Source: CAIVAT01 sp049317265 (GTDB lineage Bacteria; Bacteroidota; Bacteroidia; Bacteroidales; FEN-979). Taken from it: a stretch of DNA of 64,000 bases. Position 1 is the stretch's first letter. Each line of letters begins with the position of its first letter. Below the pieces are notes generated by a model that searched no databases, was not told the origin of the DNA, and saw only the letters and a list, made by a program, of their open reading frames with translations. Made by a program: the position numbers and the translations under genes. The stretch lies in assembly GCA_049317265.1 (NCBI GenBank), contig JBMOIP010000003.1, positions 105,837 to 169,836 of the forward strand, given 5' to 3'. Shown here piece by piece: positions 1 to 7,926 of the stretch.

Positions 1-132
1 GGGATTTTCAAAGGTTATATCCACGACCTTCATCATCACATGCCCAAATACATCCGTATTGCCGAATTTGAGATCGTGCCGGCAGAATTTGAGAAAACCC
101 CGAAGAAGAGTATTAAGCGGTTTTTGTATTGA
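1..132 (+). CDS. 3' end of AMP-binding long-chain acyl-CoA synthetase (partial)
   Basis: An open frame enters from the left edge in frame 1 and stops at TGA 130-132, giving 43 residues. It ends FEKTPKKSIKRFLY. Acyl-CoA synthetases and long-chain fatty acid-CoA ligases of this phylum end in a closely similar way: a lysine-rich EKTPxxKIKRxLY tail after the catalytic-lysine loop, whose equivalent here is TPKKSIKR. These enzymes activate fatty acids to acyl-AMP and then acyl-CoA. Only the extreme C-terminus is present, so substrate class cannot be judged. The last 20 bp overlap the 3' end of the convergent cyclase gene at 113-132, and there is no room for an intergenic terminator. The family call rests on this tail alone. 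Confidence 0.7.
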   Translation, partial: GIFKGYIHDLHHHMPKYIRIAEFEIVPAEFEKTPKKSIKRFLY

Positions 133-2410
133 CAAAGTACATGTCGATTTCGCCTTTGTGTTTGGCAGATACTTTGCCACGGTAAGTGCATTGAAATTGC
201 TCTTTTACCTTTTCGTAGGTCTCACCACTGATATTGACCTTGTTGGTTTCTCCTGAATTCTCCATTCGGGAGGCGGTGTTCACTGTGTCGCCCCATATGT
301 CGTAGGCGAATTTCTTGTGCCCGACGATCCCGGCTACTACAGGCCCTGTATGGATTCCGATCCGAAGTTCGAAAAAGGTCTCTCCCTTTGCGCTTTTCTC
401 CTTTTTCCTGACCGTCATAAAATCCTGGAATTCCAGCGCTGCAGCCACCACATCGCAAGCGTGGGTTTCGTTGGCCACGGGCAAGCCTCCCGCACACATG
501 TAGCTGTCGCCGATGATCTTGATCTTCTCAATGTTGTGCCTGGTAATGATGTTGTCAAATTCGCTGAAGTAAACGTTGATCTCCTCCACCAGCATCTCTG
601 CGCTCATCCGTTCACTGGCCTGCGTAAAATCCTTGAAGTCGGTAAACATCACCGTTACCTCCTCAAACCTTTTCGCCTTGGCCTTGCCCGTTGACTTCAG
701 CTCTTCGGCTGTCTCCTGGGGCAGAATATTGAGCAGGAGATCGTCTGATTTTTTCTTCGCGATATCGAGCATCTTGTTCAACCTTCGTTGATTCCAATAG
801 TTACGGAATACCAGCAGGGAGACAACTATCAGGAAAACAACCCCTCCCGCCATCATGTTAAGCTGGTTTTTTCCCTGCCTGATCTTTTGCCGGTCCTTTT
901 CCGCCGCCATCTCTTTCAGAGATTTTTCACGCTTCACCGACTCAGCCATGAACTGATCCTTGTTCCTGATGGCATTGATGCTATCCGAAATTGTGATGTT
1001 CACCGATGCATAATACCAGGCGTTTTTATAGTCCCCAACCTCCCTGTAAAGCTTTTCCAGATACCTCGAAGCGGTGAGCATGAATTCGAATTTTCCGAAA
1101 AATGGATCTGCCAGACAAAGATTATAGGATATGGTGAACTTCTCAATGGCATCCCTGCTCTTTCCCTGCCTGATCAGGAATTCGCCATACCGGTTATAGA
1201 AAGTTGACTGGTAAATATTCTTTTTATTCAGAGTGGTGATGACCAGCTGCTCTGCTTTTTTAAAGTAATAATGAGCCGAATCAGGCATTTTGTCCAATTC
1301 GGTAAAGTAAGCTTTGAGCCTGTAATACATTGCTAAATCAGACTGGTACAACTTTGCAAATTCGCCTGGATAATCGGTTTTATAAAGATGGTAAAGCAAC
1401 CCGGCTTCATTGGACTCCAGAAGGTACTTTCGGTAGAGGGCAAATTCCCAGGATTTCATTTTATCAAGATGCCTCCGGATGGCAAAATCAACGATTTTTT
1501 TAACCCCATCTCCATTGATACCCCCTTTCTTTTGACGCACAATGATAAACTGCCAATGAAATTGCACCCACATATAGGCAACAGAATCAATGGGTTTCAT
1601 GTTCCTGATGATTTCACCCTCCCGTTGCTTATACTCAAGGGCTTCATCAAAAAGGTTGTTATCGTTGTAAAATCTTGATAATTCAAAGTAGCATTTGAGC
1701 ATTAGGGCGGAGTCGCCCGACTTTTCAGCCTGGTCAGCAGCATAGAGATAGTTTCTGAAGGCTTCGATTCTCTGGTTCTTACATTCATTGCTGCCGCCAA
1801 TTAAAAGGTAGCTTTCGGCGATCATGCTGCCGTTATTCAAGGTGTTTGCAGCGGAAAGGGCCTCATAGCTCGCTGAAATGGCATTGTTATAATCATACCT
1901 CGAAAGATATACTTTTGCTATGTTTCTGTTCGTCCGCCACCTGTTAACATCATTGTTGGTAATCCTGCTGATCTGCAGCGCTTTGTTTGCATAACCCAGT
2001 GCTTTGGAGTAGAATAGGGCATTGTCTGTCGACTCCAGGTAACCATTGTATGCGCGGATCAGCGACGCTGAATGTAAACTCATTTCCGCAACAGTTATGG
2101 CTGCATCCGCCAGGCTGTCGGCCTTTTTCTCATCTTCAAGGTACTCATGATAAAAAAACGCCAGGTTTGTCAGTAAAACAACCTTTGAGCTATCGTCCTT
2201 TACCTTTTTATACTTGATCCACAATGTATTAATTGTATCCGGAAGATTTGACTGCGAAAATAATTTACCGGGAAAAAGGAATAAAAAAGAGGTCAATATG
2301 ATCAGTGCCGGTATAATCTCGGGATGAATTTTGCCAATGGTCAATCTGCCTTGAATTGTTTTCCGGGTACCGATCACCTTATAAATATTTCTTAAAATGC
2401 AAATAAACAT
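113..2410 (-). CDS. membrane adenylate cyclase (class III) with TPR-like sensor region
   Basis: 765 residues. A hydrophobic segment at about 33-52 (signal or first membrane helix) is followed by a long helical TPR-like region (about 55-500), a charged coiled segment, a membrane helix at about 519-537, a signalling linker with DLLLNILPQETAEEL, and a class III cyclase domain from about 578 to the end. Metal-binding aspartates are seen in FTDF (D591) and GDSY (D635). The purine-specifying positions are Lys631 (KIKIIGDSY) and Asp704 (YDIWGDTVN), the pair usual for ATP, so adenylate rather than guanylate cyclase is inferred. NTASRM carries the transition-state Asn and Arg. The topology suggests the TPR part lies in the periplasm and the cyclase in the cytoplasm. 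The ATG at 2410 is the only good upstream start. The gene diverges from 2471 with a 60-bp gap. Confidence 0.88.
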   Translation of the reverse strand: MFICILRNIYKVIGTRKTIQGRLTIGKIHPEIIPALIILTSFLFLFPGKLFSQSNLPDTINTLWIKYKKVKDDSSKVVLLTNLAFFYHEYLEDEKKADSLADAAITVAEMSLHSASLIRAYNGYLESTDNALFYSKALGYANKALQISRITNNDVNRWRTNRNIAKVYLSRYDYNNAISASYEALSAANTLNNGSMIAESYLLIGGSNECKNQRIEAFRNYLYAADQAEKSGDSALMLKCYFELSRFYNDNNLFDEALEYKQREGEIIRNMKPIDSVAYMWVQFHWQFIIVRQKKGGINGDGVKKIVDFAIRRHLDKMKSWEFALYRKYLLESNEAGLLYHLYKTDYPGEFAKLYQSDLAMYYRLKAYFTELDKMPDSAHYYFKKAEQLVITTLNKKNIYQSTFYNRYGEFLIRQGKSRDAIEKFTISYNLCLADPFFGKFEFMLTASRYLEKLYREVGDYKNAWYYASVNITISDSINAIRNKDQFMAESVKREKSLKEMAAEKDRQKIRQGKNQLNMMAGGVVFLIVVSLLVFRNYWNQRRLNKMLDIAKKKSDDLLLNILPQETAEELKSTGKAKAKRFEEVTVMFTDFKDFTQASERMSAEMLVEEINVYFSEFDNIITRHNIEKIKIIGDSYMCAGGLPVANETHACDVVAAALEFQDFMTVRKKEKSAKGETFFELRIGIHTGPVVAGIVGHKKFAYDIWGDTVNTASRMENSGETNKVNISGETYEKVKEQFQCTYRGKVSAKHKGEIDMYFVNTKTA

Positions 2411-2470
2411 AAAATTAACTATATTTACACGGTTTATCCCTATTTTGTTTAACCCCGAAATTCAACCACC

Positions 2471-2932
2471 ATGAAAAACAAAACAACCATGTTTTTACTG
2501 GCAATGTTTGCCGGTGCCATCATTGGAGCAGCAATTGTATGGATGTTGTGCAATTGCTGTTGTCATAAGAGTTGCAACGTAACACAGACCCCTGTTCCTC
2601 CTCCCGTTGAATCCCCGGGCAATCAGCAAATAAATGATTCAGTTGCAAATACCTATTTCAAGGAGTATCTTAAAAGCCCTATCCATGTGGATACCCTGAA
2701 GGCCTTCACGATCAGTTTTACCCAGTTTAATGCCATGCAGCAGATTGCCAACAGCGACACCTCTGTACACGGGTTCAGGATCTATCTGGGCATGGATGGC
2801 AAAACCCCGGTCAGGATGGTTGTCGGCACGGGAAGCCCCGATAAGGTCAATAAGATCATTTTAACCGATGATGTGAACTCCGGCCCTTGTCCATATATTT
2901 GTGATGATTCAAGCCCTATCATGGATAAATAG
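2471..2932 (+). CDS. small membrane-anchored protein with Cys-rich juxtamembrane motif, unknown function
   Basis: 153 residues, not recognised. One N-terminal membrane helix (about 7-26) is followed at once by a cysteine cluster CNCCCHKSC (residues 27-35) and a Pro-rich linker (TPVPPPVESP). A soluble domain of about 95 residues follows, containing TFSFTQFN-like and RIYLGMDGKTPVRMVVGTGS stretches. The soluble domain reads like a small compact fold that faces the periplasm if the helix is an uncleaved anchor. The cysteines could be acylated, disulfide-bonded or metal-binding; sequence alone does not decide. It ends six bases before the convergent stress-protein gene (2938). No function is proposed. 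Confidence 0.7.
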   Translation: MKNKTTMFLLAMFAGAIIGAAIVWMLCNCCCHKSCNVTQTPVPPPVESPGNQQINDSVANTYFKEYLKSPIHVDTLKAFTISFTQFNAMQQIANSDTSVHGFRIYLGMDGKTPVRMVVGTGSPDKVNKIILTDDVNSGPCPYICDDSSPIMDK

Positions 2933-2937
2933 AGTGA

Positions 2938-3762
2938 CTATGGTTCTGCCCGGTCAATAAACAACACCGGCATCCTCCCGGAATTAAACATCAGCCGTTC
3001 ATTCCAGTCCGAAAAGCTGTGGCCTGTTCCTCCTGCTGTCGGCATGGCCATGGTCATAAGCAGACTGGAATGGTTTTTTTCTGACCATGCGATCACCTGA
3101 CCCGGGAAATCGGCGACCGATTCGGCGGCAGTAATGGTAAAGGGGATGTGTTGTTCAGCCAAAACACCGGTGATCAAAGAGGTGATATTTCTTAACTGTC
3201 TCGACCTCTCCTCACTTTCCTCCTTAGATAAGAAAAGAGTGACCGCAGAATGAAAGAGGGTTCCAATAGCCATGCTCCATTTTGCCAGGTTTTCGGGATC
3301 AGCGTCGATGTTGACAGGAATAACAATGTGGTTATACCCGGTTCCGGGAAATTCGTCCTGCACAACCATTACCGGGCAAGGGGAATCAAGCACAAGTTTA
3401 AGGGCATGGCTGCCGAACAGGTGCTGCAATCCTTGTTTACCATGTGTTCCCATTACCATGACCACCGGTTTTATCACGGATACGACCTTGTTGACAACTT
3501 TAAAAAGGTTACCGTCCCGGATCAAAGCGTCGATTTTTACCGCGAACTTTTGCTCACACCTGGCAATACAATCCATCATGTTCTTTTCGACCTTTTCCAA
3601 AACACTCTCCCCGCGGGTCACATGAAGCAGGCAAACCTTATATTGAAGGCGCTGAGCAAGTTCAAGGCCATGGACAACCGCATTTTCAGCGATGGTTGAA
3701 AAGTCGGTGAGAACCAGGATCACCCTGGTACCCTTGCCGGATCTCTTCCCTGCCTTTACCAT
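2938..3762 (-). CDS. universal stress protein, tandem UspA domains
   Basis: 274 residues, two UspA-like halves. The first half begins RVILVLTDFSTIAENAV and carries the nucleotide-binding signature G-x2-G-x9-G-S in GTHGKQGLQHLFGSHA, followed by SPCPVMVVQ, so it probably binds ATP. The second half (about 145-274) ends NSGRMPVLFID and lacks a clear glycine loop. Proteins of this family are cytoplasmic and accumulate in growth arrest, energy or oxygen stress. The gene lies 42 bp downstream of a second, diverged Usp gene on the same strand and is probably co-transcribed with it from the promoter near 4650. Confidence 0.9.
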   Translation of the reverse strand: MVKAGKRSGKGTRVILVLTDFSTIAENAVVHGLELAQRLQYKVCLLHVTRGESVLEKVEKNMMDCIARCEQKFAVKIDALIRDGNLFKVVNKVVSVIKPVVMVMGTHGKQGLQHLFGSHALKLVLDSPCPVMVVQDEFPGTGYNHIVIPVNIDADPENLAKWSMAIGTLFHSAVTLFLSKEESEERSRQLRNITSLITGVLAEQHIPFTITAAESVADFPGQVIAWSEKNHSSLLMTMAMPTAGGTGHSFSDWNERLMFNSGRMPVLFIDRAEP

Positions 3763-3804
3763 TTGTGCATTGTTATCATTGCAAACTATCCTGTGAAATA
3801 CAAC

Positions 3805-4605
3805 CTACTCCCCTCCGCCTGCGCAGAGTACAGGAAGATGGTCCTCGTTGAACAGAATGGACTCTTTGTATGTTTTCGACATATAATAGTAGTCTTCAGA
3901 AGCCACCGACATCATCCAGAGCACATCAGCCCCGATGAGCCTGGCGTAACGTATTGTCTGCCGGGCAAAACCCTGTGAAAAGTCATCCTGGTCCTCCTTT
4001 TTCCGAACCAGTTTAACACCTTTCTCCGTGAACCTGCGGGTAGTCTCATCGATGTTCGCCAGCATCCGGGCAGGCCACTCAAATCCTGGTTTCTGAATGG
4101 AGTAGAGGTGCACTTCAACATCGAATATTCCGGCCAGGAGCAGGACCGCATCAACTCCCTGGTTGAAATTGTCATGGCTGCCGACCGGCAGTACGATCCT
4201 GTTGAACTCCTCAATCAGTGGAGATTCTTCACTAACAACCATTACAGGCACCGGTATTTTTGCCACCAGTTTCAGGATGTCGGCGCCAAACAGTTTTTGC
4301 CTGATCCCCGCTGAACCATGTGTTCCTATAACCACAAGGTCATACTCCTTCTCACAAACCATCACTACAATCTGTTCAAGAACATTTCCGGTTTTAACAA
4401 TCACATCACAGGGAACACCCTCCACCTTGCTTATGAGTGACGCCTCTTCCTTTAGCTTTTCTATGGTTTCTGAACCGGGGCCAGCCTCCTGCACATGAAA
4501 TAACGTGAGGGAAAAGCCAGCCTTGCGGGCTATTACAACAGCTTGCCTGACAGCCTGGTTTGCAGCCCTGGTCAAATCGGTCGGGACAATAATTTTCATT
4601 TTCAT
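3805..4605 (-). CDS. universal stress protein, tandem UspA domains
   Basis: 266 residues, two UspA-like halves. It starts MKMKIIVPTDLTRAANQAV. The glycine loop in the first half is GTHGSAGIRQKLFGADI, where Ala stands at the position usually Ser/Thr in ATP-binding members, so nucleotide binding may be weaker than in the neighbour at 2938. The second half begins RIVLPVGSHDN and ends HLPVLCAGGGE. It is the first gene of a two-gene operon with 2938..3762. Upstream it shares a 211-bp divergent control region with the small exported-protein gene at 4817, with a palindrome between the two promoters. Confidence 0.9.
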   Translation of the reverse strand: MKMKIIVPTDLTRAANQAVRQAVVIARKAGFSLTLFHVQEAGPGSETIEKLKEEASLISKVEGVPCDVIVKTGNVLEQIVVMVCEKEYDLVVIGTHGSAGIRQKLFGADILKLVAKIPVPVMVVSEESPLIEEFNRIVLPVGSHDNFNQGVDAVLLLAGIFDVEVHLYSIQKPGFEWPARMLANIDETTRRFTEKGVKLVRKKEDQDDFSQGFARQTIRYARLIGADVLWMMSVASEDYYYMSKTYKESILFNEDHLPVLCAGGGE

Positions 4606-4645
4606 GGTGTTGAGTATGGTCTTATAAAATTTGCTTTGCGCTCTT

Positions 4646-4676
4646 CAAAAATAAACAAATTAAGCCAGATCAACAA
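4646..4676 (-). promoter_or_regulatory. promoter of the universal stress operon
   Basis: On the minus strand the -7 element TATTTTTG (4653 down to 4646) matches TAnnTTTG exactly. A TTG at 4676-4674 lies 20 nt upstream. The predicted start of transcription is about 4639, which leaves a leader of about 35 nt before the ATG at 4605. Confidence 0.6.
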
Positions 4677-4681
4677 CATAT

Positions 4682-4697
4682 CGCGTAAAATTACGCG
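4682..4697. promoter_or_regulatory. palindromic operator candidate between divergent promoters
   Basis: CGCGTAA-AA-TTACGCG is a perfect inverted repeat with a 2-nt centre. It sits 5 bp upstream of the -33 box of the stress operon and 45 nt upstream of the TTG box of the exported-protein gene (4817). Related sites with GCGTA/TACGC arms lie upstream of both paralogs (6208 and 9411). Its binding protein is unknown; the NarL/LuxR-type regulator at 5323 is the obvious local candidate. Confidence 0.6.
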
Positions 4698-4742
4698 GGG
4701 GCACACCGCTAAACAACTGGATAAAATCGGGCAAATCACCGC

Positions 4743-4774
4743 TTGATTAAGGCTGCCCGGCTGAAGTAATTTTA
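4743..4774 (+). promoter_or_regulatory. promoter of exported-protein paralog 1
   Basis: TTG at 4743-4745, a 21-nt spacer, then TAATTTTA at 4767-4774. The same boxes with the same 21-nt spacer and the string GTAATTTTACATCAT recur upstream of 6208 and 9411. Predicted leader about 35 nt. Confidence 0.65.
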
Positions 4775-4816
4775 CATCATCAAACAACAACAACTAACCC
4801 TCAAAAAAACAAAGCC

Positions 4817-5251
4817 ATGAAAACAACAAAAATTTTTTCGATCTTCAGTCTTGCTCTGATTCTTACCGCTGCCATTACATCTTTTTCAGCGCCCATTGAC
4901 AAAAAAAACGACCAGGTTTCCGTCAGAACCATGATAAGGTACCAGGTCAACATTACACTTTCAGCCGACAAGCCCATCTGCAATATGTGGCTGGTTAAGA
5001 TCGTAGATCAGAATGGCCGGCAGATTGCTCCGGCAAAGCCATTCATCAGCGGTGTGTCCGGTTATGAGTTCTTTGAGCGCGGACCGGTTAACGGGACAAG
5101 GTTAGCTGTGCTGGTAAGAGACCTGCAGGGGGACCATTATGTTTGCGAAACAGAACTCCATACAGCACCTTCTGCGATCACAGGAAAATTTCTGGATGGG
5201 CAGACCTACCGGTTCGAACTCGTTCCAAGCTTCCAGTCTCCAAAAGAGTAA
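4817..5251 (+). CDS. small exported protein, paralog 1 of 3, unknown family
   Basis: 144 residues. A signal peptide (KIFSIFSLALILTAAITSFSA) precedes a mature part of about 120 residues. The mature part looks all-beta, with alternating hydrophobic strands. It is a clear paralog of 6208 and, more distantly, 9411. Shared features are the YxVNITL-like strand, a WLVKIVDQNGRQIAPAKPF-type segment, GVSxYxFxERGPVxGTRxAVL, and a C-terminal GKFxxGxTYRxxLxP strand. It is probably periplasmic or surface-associated; no sorting domain, lipobox or catalytic motif is visible. The conserved promoter and operator layout suggests it is induced together with its paralogs. A bidirectional terminator follows at 5291. 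I do not recognise the family. Confidence 0.8.
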   Translation: MKTTKIFSIFSLALILTAAITSFSAPIDKKNDQVSVRTMIRYQVNITLSADKPICNMWLVKIVDQNGRQIAPAKPFISGVSGYEFFERGPVNGTRLAVLVRDLQGDHYVCETELHTAPSAITGKFLDGQTYRFELVPSFQSPKE

Positions 5252-5290
5252 TCCTAACAGGAGTTTAGCACTCCTTTAAGTTAAAAAGGA

Positions 5291-5322
5291 AAAACCGCCC
5301 CGGGATATCGGGGCGGTTTTTT
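5291..5322. terminator. bidirectional intrinsic terminator
   Basis: The 12-bp arms AAAACCGCCCCG (5291-5302) and CGGGGCGGTTTT (5309-5320) enclose a 6-nt loop. There is a T run on the plus side and an A-rich run on the left, so it can serve both the exported-protein gene and the convergent regulator gene (5323). Confidence 0.88.
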
Positions 5323-5964
5323 TTACATGATGACCAGTTTGTTTCGCAAAGCGAAAATCACCAGGTTGATCACATTGGCCGAGCCGGTTTTCTGCAGCAA
5401 CTTGTTCCTGTAACCTTCCACCGTACGAACCGAGAGGAATAGTTTATCGGCAATCTCGTTGTTCGACATCCCTTTGCAAAGCAGCCGCAGCACCTCCATC
5501 TCCTTTTCGGTGAAGGTGATCTTCTCCACCGCATCGATCTGTCTCACCTTTTTAACCAGCAGCCCCATGATCTCCTCCGAATAGTATTGCTGACCCTCAG
5601 AAACCCTGTTGATCGCTTTTTCGAAATCAGTCAGTCCGGAGGTCTTTAAGATAAAGCCGCTCACCCCTTTTTCCACCATGGCATACACGTACTCCTCCTC
5701 TCCAAACATGCTGATCACCAAAATTTTCAATGACGGGTCATACTTCAGTGCCTTATCGGTGGCCTCCAGTCCGTCCATCACCGGCATCTGGATGTCCATC
5801 AGGATAATGTCCGGGGTCACTTTCTTCAGCTTTTCCAGGAAGACGGCTCCATTTTCGGCCTCTCCAACAAGTTCCACATCCTCCATCTCGGCAATGACCC
5901 TCTTCAAACCTTCCCTGAAAACAGCATGGTCTTCAACGATAAAAACCCTCTTTTTTGTTTTCAT
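5323..5964 (-). CDS. two-component response regulator, NarL/LuxR type
   Basis: 213 residues from the ATG at 5964, which opens MKTKKRVFIVEDHAVF. The frame is open 43 codons further upstream, but those residues look non-natural and overlap the predicted promoter, so the internal ATG with a GGGA stretch before it is preferred. Receiver domain: acidic pair E11/D12, phospho-acceptor D57 (IILMDIQMPVMDG), and Lys in FILKTSG. The C-terminal LuxR helix-turn-helix reads TEKEMEVLRLLCKGMSNNEIADKL then SVRTVEGYRNKLL. It probably pairs with the histidine kinase at 6744, separated from it only by the exported-protein gene 6208. It diverges from 6208 across a region with GCGTA-type sites, so autoregulation is plausible. 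Confidence 0.93.
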   Translation of the reverse strand: MKTKKRVFIVEDHAVFREGLKRVIAEMEDVELVGEAENGAVFLEKLKKVTPDIILMDIQMPVMDGLEATDKALKYDPSLKILVISMFGEEEYVYAMVEKGVSGFILKTSGLTDFEKAINRVSEGQQYYSEEIMGLLVKKVRQIDAVEKITFTEKEMEVLRLLCKGMSNNEIADKLFLSVRTVEGYRNKLLQKTGSANVINLVIFALRNKLVIM

Positions 5965-5996
5965 CACATTCCCTTTTAATGATTTTTTTTCTTGCC

Positions 5997-6027
5997 GAAA
6001 GATACATCCAATAAGCGTTTTTTGCAA
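5997..6027 (-). promoter_or_regulatory. promoter of the response regulator gene
   Basis: On the minus strand TTG (6027-6025), a 20-nt spacer, then TATCTTTC (6004-5997), one mismatch to TAnnTTTG. The implied transcription start near 5990 supports the start codon at 5964. Confidence 0.55.
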
Positions 6028-6053
6028 CACCAACAGCATTTTTCTTTGTGTTT

Positions 6054-6105
6054 TGCGTAAAAACACGCAGGATAATGTTGGGGTATTACGCAACGATTAA
6101 CGCAA
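6054..6105. promoter_or_regulatory. operator candidate cluster between regulator gene and exported-protein paralog 2
   Basis: TGCGT-AAAAAC-ACGCA (6054-6069) is an inverted repeat. It is followed by TTACGCAA (6086-6093) and TTAACGCAA (6097-6105). The TTACGC copy ends 44 nt before the -33 TTG of the 6208 promoter, nearly the same distance as the TACGC half-sites at the other two paralogs (45 nt). The TACGCAA...TTAACG order is shared with the site at 9289-9304. Confidence 0.6.
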
Positions 6106-6135
6106 AAAACGCTGTAATATCAAGTATTTCCGCGC

Positions 6136-6167
6136 TTGATTCACCCCTGCCTTCCGATGTAATTTTA
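6136..6167 (+). promoter_or_regulatory. promoter of exported-protein paralog 2
   Basis: TTG 6136-6138, a 21-nt spacer, TAATTTTA 6160-6167, followed by the same CATCATCAAACAA stretch as at 4775. Leader about 34 nt to the ATG at 6208. Confidence 0.65.
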
Positions 6168-6207
6168 CATCATCAAACAAACACAAACAACCTAAAAAAC
6201 CAAAGCC

Positions 6208-6642
6208 ATGAAAACAGCAAAATTTTTCTCAGTTCTCAGTCTCGCACTGATCTTTAGCGCAGCAACTTCCGTTTCAGCCGCTAACATTGAAACCAAAGCC
6301 GACCAGACATCCGTAAATCCGGTTGTAAACCACCATGTAAATGTGAATTTGACCATTGAAAAGCCATTGTGCAATGTTTACCTGGTTGAGATCCTTGATG
6401 GACAGGGCCGTTTGGTCGCCCCGGCAAAGCCCTACACTCCGGGAATTTCCAAATACGATTTCTACGAACGCGGTCCTGTAACGGGGGTAAGAATTGCCGT
6501 GCTGGTTCTAGCACCTTCGCACAGCCATTTCCAATGCGAAACCGAGTTGTTTACAAAACCGGTTATCCTTTCGGGGAAATTTTTACCGGGGCTGACCTAC
6601 CGTTATGATCTGTTTCCACAACTTCAACCTTCAAAAGAGTAG
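6208..6642 (+). CDS. small exported protein, paralog 2 of 3, unknown family
   Basis: 144 residues, the same length as paralog 1 and closely similar along the full length. It has a signal peptide (FFSVLSLALIFSAATSVSA) and the conserved core VYLVEILDGQGRLVAPAKP, GISKYDFYERGPVTGVRIAVLVL, and GKFLPGLTYRYDLFPQ. Two cysteines are shared with paralog 1 (in the KPLCN and FQCETEL stretches) and could form a disulfide outside the cytoplasm. The gene lies between the response regulator and histidine kinase genes on the opposite strand, which points to control by that pair. Function unknown. Confidence 0.8.
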   Translation: MKTAKFFSVLSLALIFSAATSVSAANIETKADQTSVNPVVNHHVNVNLTIEKPLCNVYLVEILDGQGRLVAPAKPYTPGISKYDFYERGPVTGVRIAVLVLAPSHSHFQCETELFTKPVILSGKFLPGLTYRYDLFPQLQPSKE

Positions 6643-6665
6643 ATATCAGACTATTAAAGATGCTG

Positions 6666-6702
6666 AAAAGAGCTGTCCTGTAAGGATGGCTCTTTTTTTT
6701 TT
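6666..6702 (+). terminator. intrinsic terminator after paralog 2
   Basis: Arms AAGAGC (6668-6673) and GCTCTT (6689-6694), with partial inner pairing of GTCCT/AGGAT, followed by a run of ten T. It also lies just downstream of the kinase gene (stop at 6744) on the other strand. Confidence 0.8.
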
Positions 6703-6743
6703 CAGGAAAAAGAAGAATGGAGAGACGTTAAGGTTTGTTTCTT

Positions 6744-7745
6744 TTAAAGCTCCTTCCTTATGCGGACCACAGTTTTGCCTTTTCTTTTTACAAATTGGAT
6801 CTCTGCATCAATAAGGTTTGCGCGCTGGATGATGTTTCCCACTCCCATACCGCCCGGTTTATTATGGATTTCGGCAATGTCGTAACCTTTGCCATTGTCG
6901 GTATAGGTGATTGAGAGTCCACTTTTTATATATTTCAGGGTAATTTCGGCGCTGGTCGCCCCTGCATGTTTAATGGTGTTGTTGATCAGCTCGCAGATCA
7001 TCCGGTAAACATGAAGTTCCGTCTGTTTCTGGAATCGCCTGTTTTTCAGGTTTGACATCAGTTTGATGGTGAAAACATCCTCATGCTGCATGGTGTTGAT
7101 GAAGGCATTGACCGCTGCTTCGAGTCCGAAATTATCAATCAGGCGGGGCATGAGGTTATTGGCCACCAGCCTCATTTTGGCGATCGCCTCTGCCAGCTGC
7201 TGGTTGCAAATGCCAAGGGTTTCCCTGAATTTCTCCGGGGTTTTTGCATGTTCAAGCAGTCCGAGGTGCAGTTTAATGCTCGACAGGATCGGGCCCAAAT
7301 CGTCATGGAGATCGGCCGCAAAGTTCTTGCGGTCCTTCTCCTCGGTTTCGATGACCCGGCTGAGCACATATTTCTCCAGGTGTTTCCGCTCGGTAATGTC
7401 GATCAAAATGGTCATGACGGCATCCTTGCCCTTGAATTTTATCCTGCTGTTCCGGATCAGAAAGTTCCTGATGACCACTTTCCTGTTTTCAGTCCTGATC
7501 TCGAACTCCTCCTCTTCAACAAATGCTTCGCCTGTCAGATTTCTGAAAATGGCCGTATTTTTTGTATCCGCAGGATCGGTAAGCAGTTCAGCTGCATTTT
7601 GGCCAATAATTTCCTCCTTTGAAAGGCCGGTAATTCCAAGAAGCAGATCGTTTGCAAAAACAACACTTCCGTTGACATGAATGAGGATCGGATTCGGGAG
7701 CTGATTTACCAGGGTAAGAAATCCGCTTTCTGTGGTTGCTTTCAT
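6744..7745 (-). CDS. PAS-domain sensor histidine kinase (HisKA_3 type)
   Basis: 333 residues with no membrane helix, so a cytoplasmic sensor. A PAS domain is at about 10-125 (VNGSVVFANDLLLGITGLSKEEIIGQ ... DITERKHLEKY). The HisKA_3 dimerisation segment holds the phospho-accepting His in FAADLHDDLGPILSSI (about 149). The ATPase domain shows an N-box ELINNTIKHAGA, a G1 box DNGKGYD and a G2 box GGMGVGNI. This kinase class normally pairs with NarL/LuxR-type regulators, which matches the regulator at 5323. The PAS ligand or cofactor cannot be read from the sequence. Confidence 0.92.
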   Translation of the reverse strand: MKATTESGFLTLVNQLPNPILIHVNGSVVFANDLLLGITGLSKEEIIGQNAAELLTDPADTKNTAIFRNLTGEAFVEEEEFEIRTENRKVVIRNFLIRNSRIKFKGKDAVMTILIDITERKHLEKYVLSRVIETEEKDRKNFAADLHDDLGPILSSIKLHLGLLEHAKTPEKFRETLGICNQQLAEAIAKMRLVANNLMPRLIDNFGLEAAVNAFINTMQHEDVFTIKLMSNLKNRRFQKQTELHVYRMICELINNTIKHAGATSAEITLKYIKSGLSITYTDNGKGYDIAEIHNKPGGMGVGNIIQRANLIDAEIQFVKRKGKTVVRIRKEL

Positions 7746-7825
7746 CTGTTCAATATTACATGGATATGGTAAAAGGCGAGATAAAAGTATGTATTTAAGG
7801 TTTATCAGCCGCGATTTTCAATCAA

Positions 7826-7856
7826 TTTGAAAAAACTTTTCTTTAACTTAATTTTG
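7826..7856 (+). promoter_or_regulatory. consensus Bacteroidota promoter for the 7927 operon
   Basis: TTTG (7826-7829), a 19-nt spacer, TAATTTTG (7849-7856): both boxes match the consensus exactly. The predicted start near 7863 gives a leader of about 64 nt before the small gene at 7927. It also argues against a start of the hydrolase frame at 7964. Confidence 0.75.
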
Positions 7857-7926
7857 ATGTCAGATTTACCCTAAATTTACTGATCAGGAGAAGTTAAAGT
7901 TCATTAATTCCTTAAAAAAACATATT

